64,000 nt of DNA. Source: Acheta domesticus. Taxonomy: Eukaryota; Arthropoda; Insecta; Orthoptera; Gryllidae. This document shows, in pieces, positions 45,108 to 54,630 of the stretch. The notes beneath the pieces were generated by a model. It saw only the letters and a list, made by a program, of their open reading frames with translations. It had not been told where the DNA came from and ran no database searches. Both the position numbers and the translations under genes were made by a program. Each line of letters opens with the position of its first letter. Positions within the stretch are counted from its first letter, which is position 1. The stretch is from the NCBI GenBank assembly GCA_031308135.1, contig JAHLJT010004567.1, positions 37,026,389 through 37,090,388 on the forward strand, written 5' to 3'.

Positions 45108-45448
45108 TTCTGAAGAGTAAAAACCTTTTCTATTATGTTTGTGACTATCAAGGAAAGCAAAAAGTTAACTCTCAAGGAGGAGTAAATAATTTGTTCAAAG
45201 TTGTTTTTAATGAATTGTTCCGAGAACATCTCTCTATAATGCTGAATAAACTTTTATTGAAAATTAGTTTCCAACGTCAATTGTATTGTTATTTTTGTTT
45301 GATATTCTCCAAGTACATTAGAAGTTACATTTATACATTAAAAAAATAAACATTTTTCATTAACAACTTTCCTTCTTAATTGAAAGGATAGACAAATGGA
45401 TAGAGAAAGGGTGGGTTTTAATATGCGAGAGTTCTCGTACGGGTACGC
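45108..45448 (+). repeat. 350-bp direct repeat, copy 2 (unknown family)
   Basis: Partner of 44091-44442, about 1 kb downstream in the same orientation. Both end with CGAGAGTTCTCG, a palindrome in this copy, followed by ACGGGTACGC. No transposon terminus was recognised. Confidence 0.85.
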
Positions 45449-45534
45449 TTGTAATATTTAATAAGTTAATATTTCAAGAGACCAATTACATACTCATTTT
45501 GATTTTTCCCATAGTCCAGTACCTTGTATGGAAA

Positions 45535-45625
45535 CTAGTGGTGCTACAACAGCACATACTCCCTCGAATTTTCATGATTTACTCCCTCATGATTATTGAT
45601 ATTTTGAACAGTGTTTCTGATATCT
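45535..45625 (-). mobile_element. Helentron-like 3' end, fragment E
   Basis: Minus-strand copy of the family terminus. CTAGTGGTGCTACAACAGCA is the reverse complement of the hairpin plus CTAG end, identical to copy D over this stretch. The subterminal motif is eroded (ATACTCCCTCG). The rest is not recognisable. Confidence 0.7.
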
Positions 45626-46710
45626 GGAAATATTCAATTTGTCGATCTCCGTATTATTACGGCAGATCCATATTATAAGGGCAGGGCGTCCTCGATTTCT
45701 TCACACAAAGGGACAGTCAAAATGAATAGCTGATTTGCCTTTGCAAATAGTTTTAATTAACGTGGAGGAACTTTCTTATCAAGTCTTGCCAAAAATGCAC
45801 ATATTAGTAGGTATCCCAGAATTTCAAAAACCCTGCACACAATACACTTCTCCCCACAGCAGGTCACACACAGTTTTTAACTGTATTTGATGTTCAATAA
45901 ATAAATGTAGTTAATTGATTTGGTCTGCAACAATAATACATTTTTGCACCGACATCAATTAGTGTCACAAACAGCATTTTTCTGTGTGTGTGTGGGGGGG
46001 GGGAGGAGGTATATTGTGCAGCAGACTAGATGTTTCCATACAAAAACTTCCTGTAAGCTGAATTTTAATTATTTTATTGGTTAATTTATTTAAGAGTTTT
46101 CAAGTGACATATTGAAAGTCTTTCGTTTCTATAGAAAATGAGTAAATTCTGATTTTATGATAAATGGCATCTCTAGCCGATTTCCTATTCTGAAGGGGGT
46201 AAGTTCTATGAGAGACCCCTCCCCTATTTCCGTTATTTAACCACCTTTGGTCCACTCCTTTACACCTTAGGAACAACTCTTTGTCTTTGAAAGGCAGGCC
46301 AAAGACTTTGCCAGTGCGGCTTGTCCTGAACGGCGATCACGCTGCAAACCCATTCACAGCTTCGTAGAGGCAAATGGTGAGGTTTCCGTTCCAGTCGGCG
46401 GGGCGAGCGCGGTAATCCGGGTCTGCGGGGCCATGCAGACTTGTGTCTCGGGAGAGCAAAGTGCGGAGCCACGCATGTCCACGAAGACACGCTATTTACA
46501 TTAAATTAGCCCAATTTGCAAATGAATCAATGTATCTTACTGATATTTTAATTAACTGTTTATTTTACGTGTTTAAATAATTGTTTTTTTTTTCAAAATA
46601 TATTTATTAGTAACCGAGAAAAATTTTACTTTTGGTAAGTTTATTATCTATTACTCCATAATAAATTGAAAATAACCAAATATTTTTTAATTCTAAAAGT
46701 AATGACTTAA

Positions 46711-48268
46711 CCCATTAGTGCATGAAGTTTCCTGACTTTTTTGGGGGGGAAAAGATTGTATATCCATGTATTATACATCTAAAAGACATACTATGTGGAT
46801 TATCAAAATTTTATACTCCACCGTTTCCAAGAAAAACGTGATCCGATAAATCGGATCACATGCATACCGTACTCCTAAGTGTAGCCGTCGGGCTGTCCGG
46901 TCGGGTATGCTTTCAGTAGAAAGGACACGGTGAAATTCGCATATACTAAGATATTTGTTAGTCTAAAAATAAGTTAGCTATATTTTAATCTTTTGGTCCA
47001 TTTTGATGTCTGGACTAATTTTTACGTTATATTTATATTACTGGACAAAATAAATGAAAGTACTTTGATTTTGAAAAATTATGTTGATTCATAAGAAATT
47101 CTTTCCTTTCGTATTCTAATATTTGAAGCATTTGGAATGATATCCCATATCATAGTTTCCTCACATGAATTTTCCTTTACTATGGCAGTGGAGAAGATTC
47201 TTTTTTGTAGAAATGGAAATTATCAAATGGTTTTTGCTGTCAAAATGGATGTCAGAATTTAGATCATTTGGCTGTTTTTCTCTTCTTGGTGATGTTTCAT
47301 GAATTTTCAACAAGCTCAGGCCAATATCTCTTCGGAATTTCGAAAGACAATGTGACTTCTCCTCATTCGGCTAAATTTTCATCAGGAGCCAAATATTCAC
47401 AACCCAAGTATCCGAAAAATGTGCAAATATAAAACAATACTATTTTTTTGTTTCATTCTTGATCTGTCACCACTTGGTTCATCACCACCACTTGGTTCAC
47501 CACCACTGTTTCGCCACCACTTGGTTCATCAAATCCATCCCACCCATTCTTTTATTGTACGAACTAAAAACTACAGGCTGTGAAACATTAATTTTACATT
47601 TTTTTTCGACCAGCTCGTGTAACTTCCCATTTCGTTTTCTTCATGATTTGTGGTAACAGCCTTTCATAATAATTGCCTTTCCGTCTAATATGCATAATTT
47701 CTGCAGAAGAGTGAAAATCATTGCTCGCAATTGTTGGCACCTTTTGTGTGTTCTTCTTCCAACATACTCAAAATTCCAGTTACAGGTAAGCAAACAATGC
47801 TTTTTCATTTAGAAGCAGTTGCTTGAAATATAGAGAGAAAAGACGTAGCCATTCTGAAATACTGTATTGTAATGATAGGTGTCCCCTCCGATATTTCGGA
47901 TCACGAAAATTAATTTGAAATAGTTTAGTAATTTATAATTATTTTCTTAAAATACCAATTCAAATGGAAAACACAAACCTTCATTATTTCATTTCGTACA
48001 AAATTTGTTCGTATCAATGAAGGTTAGATATTATAATTATATGAAAACTTACTAGCTACGTGAAACAACAAGACTGTAATGCGTCATCTTGCACTCTAAT
48101 TGCTATAAATCTAAAACTTCTGAAAGTTGCACCATATACATTTAATTTATGACTTTCCAACAATGCGAAAGATGATTCTTGTATATCTCAAACAGGTAAG
48201 TCTCCAATCACAGGCATTGTTGACGCTTTTCTTAGCACCCGATTTATCGGATCACATGCACTAATGGG
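46711..48268 (-). mobile_element. piggyBac-like element, 1558 bp
   Basis: Flanked by TTAA (46707-46710, 48269-48272). Perfect inverted ends CCCATTAGTGCATG. A second inverted motif, TCCGATAAATCGGATCACATG (46843-46863) against its copy at 48238-48260, lies just inside; piggyBac elements typically have such subterminal repeats. A transposase remnant on the minus strand at 47520-47598 confirms the family. It lies inside the MULE. Confidence 0.88.
47520..47598 (-). pseudogene. piggyBac transposase remnant
   Basis: Minus strand reads KINVSQPVVFSSYNKRMGG then MDLMNQ. YNKxMGGVDLxDQ is a hallmark of the DDE_Tnp_1_7 catalytic domain. In this copy the usual D of xDQ is N, and flanking frames are broken, so it is not functional. 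Confidence 0.85.
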
Positions 48269-48639
48269 TTAAGCCAAAAATACTACCATAATTATATTAA
48301 TCTACAATCTCTTAACAAGTTCTTACATTATTACTTTAATTGATTGAAAATTGTGAAAGTTGGAACTTTTTAGATATGGGAAAATGTAAGGAAAATTAAT
48401 TACCGGGAAAGTGAAAAAGAAAATTTAAGATAGTGCATTTAAAGTTTATTAATAAAATTTTTCTTTAAAATTGCCCAGAAGCATACATTGCATTTTCATC
48501 TTTTTTCTTTACTTCTTTTATTGACTTGACAAACCTTTCCTTCTTTTATTGACTTGGCTTTTTTAAAGCACTTTTAAAGTCTAGTTGCAATGCCATTTCA
48601 CTTTTGTGGAGACGACGTTTGTCTCCCATAATATCTTTA

Positions 48640-50290
48640 TTTTTTTAGGATATGTCACTTTGACTCCTGAAGCATGCTCTTTCACTGGCCTCACATCCCA
48701 TATTGAACTGGGACACTGCTGATGTCAGCAATTTCAATCTTTTTTCTGGAAAGAAGTGTTTCTTTTGGGCACTTGCTCCAAACAAAACTATGCAAATATC
48801 ATATGCATTCTGTGTTTTCCCATATACACATTCCAGTAATTCATTTTTTGCAAGCCTCTGATACATAGGAATTATTTTACAAATAACACTGGGAGACTAC
48901 AGTTTTCTTGTAGTTTTTGCCATGTTTTGAAATTTCATTCGCTTGAGCTCGATTGTAGAAGCACCATGAATTTTCTTCTTTAGGGCATTTAAAATGCTAT
49001 GACTTCAAGTCTGTTGGCATTGCTTGGTATAAGGTGGCAAGTATTGCAGACTTCATCTTATGCACATCTGGAATATTCTTCTGGATGGCATTGTGATAAT
49101 TTGCTAAGACAAATAATTATGTCATCCTTTAAATGCACTTGTTTTTTACCAAGTGTAACACCCTTCACTTTCTATTCTTGTATTATTTTTGTAAACCTGT
49201 TTTAAATCTTTACATCACATGTTTTATACATTCTTCTTTTCTAATAATAAAGTTGTCTCCTTAGATGTTTAGTTTCAGATGGTGATTGAAAGTCTTTGCA
49301 TCACCATCTGACAGTATTGTTGTATTTCTAAAATGATGAGCTACATCCATTACTTTTGAAGATCCATTAAAATTACTAACACTCTCTCCACTTAAATCAT
49401 GAATTTCTTTCCATTTTTTATATTCACAGCTTTTTTCTCATAATTTGCTCTTGTTCTTTTTATAAGTGCCACAGTATTTTGACAAAACATGAAAATCAGC
49501 CACATGGCCAGTCAAGATATCGATAACAATTCCCATTACATAACGACATGTAGTGCCTCGTTTATGCCATGGTCCATCATACAATACTAAAAAGTTTATA
49601 ACTTCATCACTGACTTAACATCTAGAACATCTATGTAAGCTTTATGTATGGCTACATACGAAAGTCTCAAAATTTCCTCTTATTTTTGCATTATTTTTAA
49701 TAACAGAGAGAACATGAGAATTGTAAGTTGAAACATTCATTCATGGTAAACCAATTACCATTGAAACTGCTCTATTGCTGAATGTCCCCTACCTATTTGC
49801 AAAGAAGCATCCACAATTTTTCTATTCACTTCATGTGGTGGCCTACTACAAGATGATGTTAGGGTAGACGATGGCTATTTGAAATTTTATTTAACAATTG
49901 TTCACAATTATTACACTTGTTCACTAACTGAAGAGCAAATTACATTGATTGTTTTACTTCAATGCATACATTTGACAGACAGCACTCACACGCATCCTTT
50001 CAGTAAATGTTCCTTAACACACTTGTGAAGTAACATGCAAGTGCAATTCTCTTCTTCGGATATTTCACTGTTCAGCAGGAAAAACATCAGTGAACTTGGA
50101 AAGAATGTTCGCACTGGCTGATGGCTTGACCGGTGAGATTTTGGCTGAAAATGAACAATGCTTGACATCTGATACTAAAAATGTTTCTACTTCCTCAGCA
50201 CTGGCATTTGTGACTGCAATCTTCTGCCGTTTCTTCTTTACGAAAGCTGCATTTTTATTACCACTGCACTCCTTTGCACCAAAATAATTC
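48640..50290 (-). pseudogene. Mutator-type transposase, degraded
   Basis: On the minus strand, N-terminal part near 50290-50060 (FVKKKRQKIAV, basic, then Ser-rich). The catalytic part near 49640-49380 shows VLYDGPWHKRGTT, GIVIDILTGHVADFHVLSKY and NFNGSSKVMDVA. It continues NTTILSDGDAKTF and KEECIKHV; then ILATLYQAMPTD, KCPKEENSWCFY near 48960, and YQRLAKNELLE, FVWSKCPKETLL. This is the order of the arthropod Mutator-like domain family. Several stops and frameshifts are present. Confidence 0.72.
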
Positions 50291-50587
50291 TAACCTGAAC
50301 TAGCCGACGGAAAATTCATTTAAAACGAAAGTTCGCAACAAATCTTGTTAAAGGCGTCAACGACCACTTAACATTAGAAACATATAGTTTCTGACAGATT
50401 TCGAATTGAAGATTTGCACCATGGAAGTCCGTTCGGCTCGCGCATGGGCTCGCTCGACTCCGCTCGGGTGTCTTCGTTTACGTTCGTGGCTCCACATTTT
50501 GCTCTCCAGAGGCACAAGTGGCCAGGCAAGCCAGCTGGGGCGACGGCGCACAGTGGGCTAAATGGCGATTCTAGACGGAACTAGCCT

Positions 50588-52195
50588 TAAATCTTTTGTT
50601 TTAAGTGATTCTAGGGAATGTAAACGCTTGTTAAGATAGTGAAATTAATACACATTAAATATATGTACTTCAGTTTTACTCATTAATGATTATAATTACT
50701 AATGAATACAAATTATTATTATTATTAATGAATTGTGTTCGAAAAAATATTTAAAAAATATTATGACTTCTCCGAACGCAAATATATTTTATTCTTAATA
50801 ACTAAATCAAAACATAAATGAATTTATTAATCTTCTATTTTATATTCAACAATTTCTTAAAGATTTATTTAATTTTTCACAATTGATAAGAACTGATTTT
50901 TCTTCTTCTTCTCCTTCTTCTTCAGCTTATGACGTTTATGTTTCATACAAAAGACACCAATCATGAAGTTGTATTGCAGATTAACCCTTTTCTAAACCAC
51001 AGTTTGTCTATACTTGACTTTTACACACTCCCCTTGTTGACCCCTTAAACAATTTCATTGCTACTTAAATTTAATGTTCTTATATCTTTCATTGCTTTGG
51101 TTGATTCACACCATTTCCACTGACAAGTTGACATTACAACATTACAATTGGCCAACAAGAACCCAACAATTGATAAGTCAGTCCTCTGATAATACGACGA
51201 GTTGTAGTCATCTCCTGCAACATGTTGGCCGCATCTCTTTTTCCCGATGTATGCAGTGATTGCCTCGCTGCGTACACAATTTCTTACTTCGATTGCGACG
51301 TAAGTAATGTTTCGATACAGTTTCTTTACTATCCCCAGTACACTCATTAAAACTTTACCTCGGCCGGCTTGCACCTGAACTAGTAGATTGCGTAGCTTCA
51401 ATCATTTTAGGTGTTATTGCCCTGTATATCACTTCCGGAAACTGAATTACAGCATCTAGTCACCCAGAATACTTTTTAATGAAATGATGCTCGACGTGGT
51501 CGCATTTTCTCCACTTACTTAAAAAATGTTATAAAATACTCTTACAGCATCTTTAAGGCATTTCTCCATTGTTTTTTCGCACTCTTGAAAACCTAATCTA
51601 TTCTTTAGAAAAGACATTAGCTCTGCTTTCATGTCCCCTCTCTCGCGCGAAACGGGAAACAGATTACGGGAGGTGACTACCGGATGCGCGCCATCGTCTG
51701 AAATAAAACATAATATCCTCATCTGGACGTGAAACTTAGTGCATCGTAAAGTAAAGACACGAAGCTATTTAGTGACATATGTTTTACTGTAATGCAAGTT
51801 AATTTACATTGTTGAAAATCTACTTGAAAGTCGGGAAAATGTAAAATTTAGGTCTCGCGCAACGCCTACTTTACAGCTTATTTTACGAAGAGAGAAGTAA
51901 AGAATTGAAATTATATAACTACCGTTGAAAAGTACATACTTCACTGAACATATTCCATATAGCAGAGTTTCGCGTTCGCATTTCGTTGAGATCTGAGCAC
52001 GTTTGATTCTTCGAGTGGCTGCAGAGCGACTGCCTCACGCAGCGCTTCCTTCAAGATATGACAAGTAATCCACTTCCCCAGCGTAGCAAACGTGAGCCGA
52101 AAAAATAAACCAACTCTCAAATATCATTCTACTAACATCGATGATCAAATTCACTAACACAAAAAGTCGATATTAAAATGTTAGGGTGGGGGGGG
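50588..52195. other. Stretch between two inverted MULE-type ends, with unrecognised minus-strand frames
   Basis: Two minus-strand frames, 51045-51401 (118 codons, includes RCGQHVAGDDYNSSYYQRTD) and 51519-51722 (67 codons, includes RERGDMKAELMSFLKNRLG), are long for this AT-rich area. An acceptor-like TTTTATTTCAG precedes the second. I do not recognise either. They may be another part of a Mutator-type or other transposon gene. Confidence 0.35.
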
Positions 52196-52330
52196 TCTAG
52201 TTCCGCCTAGATTGGCCATTTAGCCCTCTGTGCGGCGGCCCGAGCCCAGTGCCTGCCGTCGCCATGGAAACACCTCCCCTCCACCATGTTCCCCCCCGCG
52301 TGATATTTCCTAGAATGCCCCCACCACCAA
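52196..52330 (+). mobile_element. Second MULE-type terminus
   Basis: GTCTAGTTCCGCCTAGATTG and GCCATTTAGCCC..CTGTGCG are the reverse complement of 50547-50587, with GGCGACGGC shared further in. It lies just inside the right end of the P-like element. Confidence 0.6.
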
Positions 52331-52455
52331 CAATAAGCCAGACAGCCCTTCACACTTCCCGACGTTGGCGTATCCTAGCGGTGGACGGGGAACTATTCAA
52401 AGGATGTAACTAAAAACACGCCTGGTGAGCCCTCTATATACATCTTTACTCTATG

Positions 52456-52626
52456 GTAGAAGTCAAGGTCGACCGAGAACATCATGGAGAAGAACAGTGG
52501 AAGGAGAGATCCGGGAGGCTGGTATGACTTGGAAGCAAATCATACCTATTGCAGAAAATAGAGTAAGATGGAGATCTTTGGCCGAGGCCCTATGCTCCGA
52601 AAGGAACTAGAGGAACAAGAAGAAGA
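52456..52626 (+). pseudogene. RTE-clade LINE, 3' end
   Basis: It resumes the frame broken at 37661: QGRPRTSWRRTVEGEI, then GMTWKQ..AENRVRWRSLAEALC and a stop near 52610. This is the standard RTE C terminus. The tail GAACAAGAAGAAGA runs to 52626, then the 11-bp target duplication. Confidence 0.9.
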
Positions 52627-53002
52627 ATTGTATTTGTGAGTTAAAGTTCTTTAAATGACTTTAAATAAAGTTTTTCGAAAACAAAAGATTCCTATGAAAA
52701 AGAGCTTCAAATTTCACATTTACAGTAGCGATGAAACGCCATTCTCTTAAAAGTGGCTCTAAAGTTTTGAAAGAAAATTACCATTTAGGACTAGGTTTCA
52801 CTGTTCTTTAAAATTCTTACAATAATATTTTCGTTCTACTATTAAGAAACCGACAAATTAGGAAAATGTTAAAAAAAAGTAATTTGGGTGGCGATAGATG
52901 GCAGCTGGCAAGAGAATTGTATCAAGTCCAAATTGCTAGCCGAGACCAAAGGGAATGGAAAACTAATATGCGGAAGTCTGTACCATTCTGTAGCACCATT
53001 AG
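52627..53002 (+). mobile_element. Helentron-like copy B, 3' part
   Basis: It continues exactly where 36055 stopped, with GAAAAAGAGCTTCAAATTTC, then CCATTTAGGACTAGG and GGCGATAGATGGCAGCTGG, as in copies A and D. After about 52930 it diverges. TGTAGCACCATTAGTTT at 52989-53005 may be the eroded 3' end. Confidence 0.75.
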
Positions 53003-53727
53003 TTTGAAAATTTTTTGTAGTTTTCGAGCATTAATCTCACATGTGTTTACTAATTTCTGAGTGATGGTAACAGAATCTGAATAGTCAATTTTCATGTTAC
53101 GCGAGATCAATAGCTCGCCTAATTAAATCTATTCGTAGTTCTCCAAGGTAAGTGAAGTTTCCAGAGAAATGATGGAGTGATTGACATGCAATGGGTCACG
53201 CCCTAATTAATTCTCAGTCCACTGCTACAAGTCACCTCCGTCACCGACCTTTTTTGAGGTGGCAGACATCAAATTCGAATTCAACACCCTCAAAAACTAA
53301 CAGAACCGTTGAGAAAAAACTTTCAGAATTTTTTCTTGGGTCAGATGCCTTTTGACTGGACTATTATAATAGCTAATAATTATGTAAATAGCTGTGAAAT
53401 TCTCAAGCACGATGGTGATTGCACTTAAGTGAGTTTCTTCTGTGAGTTATGCAAGTGTGATTGTGTTCGAAACACCAGAACACGTGTATTAATGCTTGAA
53501 TATGAGTATGAGGACATAATCATATGATAATAACCATGGCGGCGGACGAGACGGAGAGAGAAAGGGAGAGGGAAGGAGACAGTGGGAGATAAAGGACAGA
53601 ACAAAATCTGCCGGGCTCCGTTAGTATCTTCTATAAAGTGCGTCTCCTTAATTAGTTGGTAGTTAGTTTCGATGGAGCGGTTTTTCCAACTCAAAGTACT
53701 CGTTTCATGAATCTAGCACTGATTTTT
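53003..53727. other. Unassigned stretch between Helentron copies B and C
   Basis: No gene or transposon terminus recognised. It includes a purine-rich patch (GAGAGAGAAAGGGAGAGGGAAGG) near 53550. Confidence 0.5.
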
Positions 53728-54108
53728 ATTTTCCCGTATACGTACGTATATACTCTGTACAGGGAAAGTTATATAATGCTGCGCGAAAAAAACGGCGAAT
53801 TTTCGGCAGAAAAAAAATCATTGCCGGGCCCTGATAATGAAAAAGTAGATAAATCCAGTTGCCAAATTAAGAAGAAAATCTCCTAACACGTGTTGCAGCC
53901 AGAATCCCTATTTTTTGGGTTCTTGATACCGAAAAACTTCGATGTGCGCTTGTGGGACGTAGTGGCATGAATGCCGGCAAATTAAATCTGATTTGGGATC
54001 GCGTCTCGGAGCGGAAAAAATATAGCTGGTTTACGTAGTCGTATAGTATAATATTGCGGAGCATTTAGGAACAATGCGAGAAAGTATGTGTTTTGGTAGC
54101 ACCACTAG
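53728..54108 (+). mobile_element. Helentron-like copy C (short, internally deleted)
   Basis: 5' motif ATTTTCCCGTATACGTACG after a T-run. AAAGTTATATAATGCTGC, TTTTCGGCAGAAAAAAA and GTTGCAGCCAGAATC follow. A deletion then leads to the 3' part: GCGAGAAAGTATGTG, eroded hairpin TTTGGTAGCACCACTAG, end at 54108, TTTT following. 381 bp, retaining both ends. Confidence 0.8.
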
Positions 54109-54167
54109 TTTTAATTTGTAAGTCATTCTTGATAAACTTTAAAATGCAAATATTATATTATTATATT

Positions 54168-54168
54168 A

Positions 54169-54202
<34 letters not shown>
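54168..54202. repeat. (TA)n microsatellite
   Basis: About 17 TA units. Confidence 0.95.
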
Positions 54203-54207
<5 letters not shown>

Positions 54208-54630
54208 TTAAGATACTTAGAGTTTTTGACAGGTGAGCTTTCATTGATTTGGGTACAGTGTAGATTTAGTTATATATTTTTTTGTAATTTAGTATATGTT
54301 CCTTCTGCTTTTATGAATAATGTGAAAATGAATTTTGTCTTCATAATTTTGAACAATTTTGTAATTGAATTTCCAGTTGTACGTGATGAGATAGACAAAA
54401 CCGTCTGCGAAACGTCGTATAGCATAAATTAATAAAATTCTGATGTAAGAAGATTTTGAAGTATTTATTGTGGTTGTCCAAAATTTAACAAGGGACTGAA
54501 CTACATTTAAATGAATATATTTTATTTGAAAAAATGAAAATCGTCAAATAAATGATCATTCGATATTGAGAATGTATTACAAGCTGGAATTATGTAGTGG
54601 AGGGGCTGCTCTGCGTATTATAAAGAGAAA
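54203..54630. other. Unassigned AT-rich spacer
   Basis: Between Helentron copies C and D; nothing recognised. Confidence 0.6.

Larger units (their letters stand above)
46250..50587 (-). mobile_element. Mutator-like element (MULE), carrying a piggyBac element
   Basis: Long, GC-rich inverted ends. Around 46437-46492 (reverse complemented) and 50478-50533 both read GTGTCTTCGT..AC.T.CGTGGCTCC.CA.TTTGCTCTCC.GAG.CACAAGT. The minus strand between them carries broken Mutator-type transposase sequence. A complete piggyBac element sits near the left end. Exact outer ends and TSD are unclear. Confidence 0.6.
37662..52455 (+). mobile_element. P-like TIR element, 14.8 kb with many nested insertions
   Basis: Ends CATAGACTAAGGATGTATA and, reverse complemented, CATAGAGTAAAGATGTATA. 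They continue to GCTCAC on both sides, so a TIR of about 30 bp. A 7-bp duplication GTAGAAG (37655-37661 and 52456-52462) flanks it, and excising it rejoins the RTE LINE frame perfectly. The TIR length, CA..TG termini and a THAP exon inside (39337-39463) suggest the P superfamily. Most of its 14.8 kb is later insertions: piggyBac, hAT, Mutator, Helentron. P elements usually give 8-bp duplications; here 7 bp match. Confidence 0.65.

Noticed and set aside
53425..53694. 89-codon minus-strand frame
   Set aside because: Low-complexity basic/aromatic content opposite a purine-rich patch; no motif.
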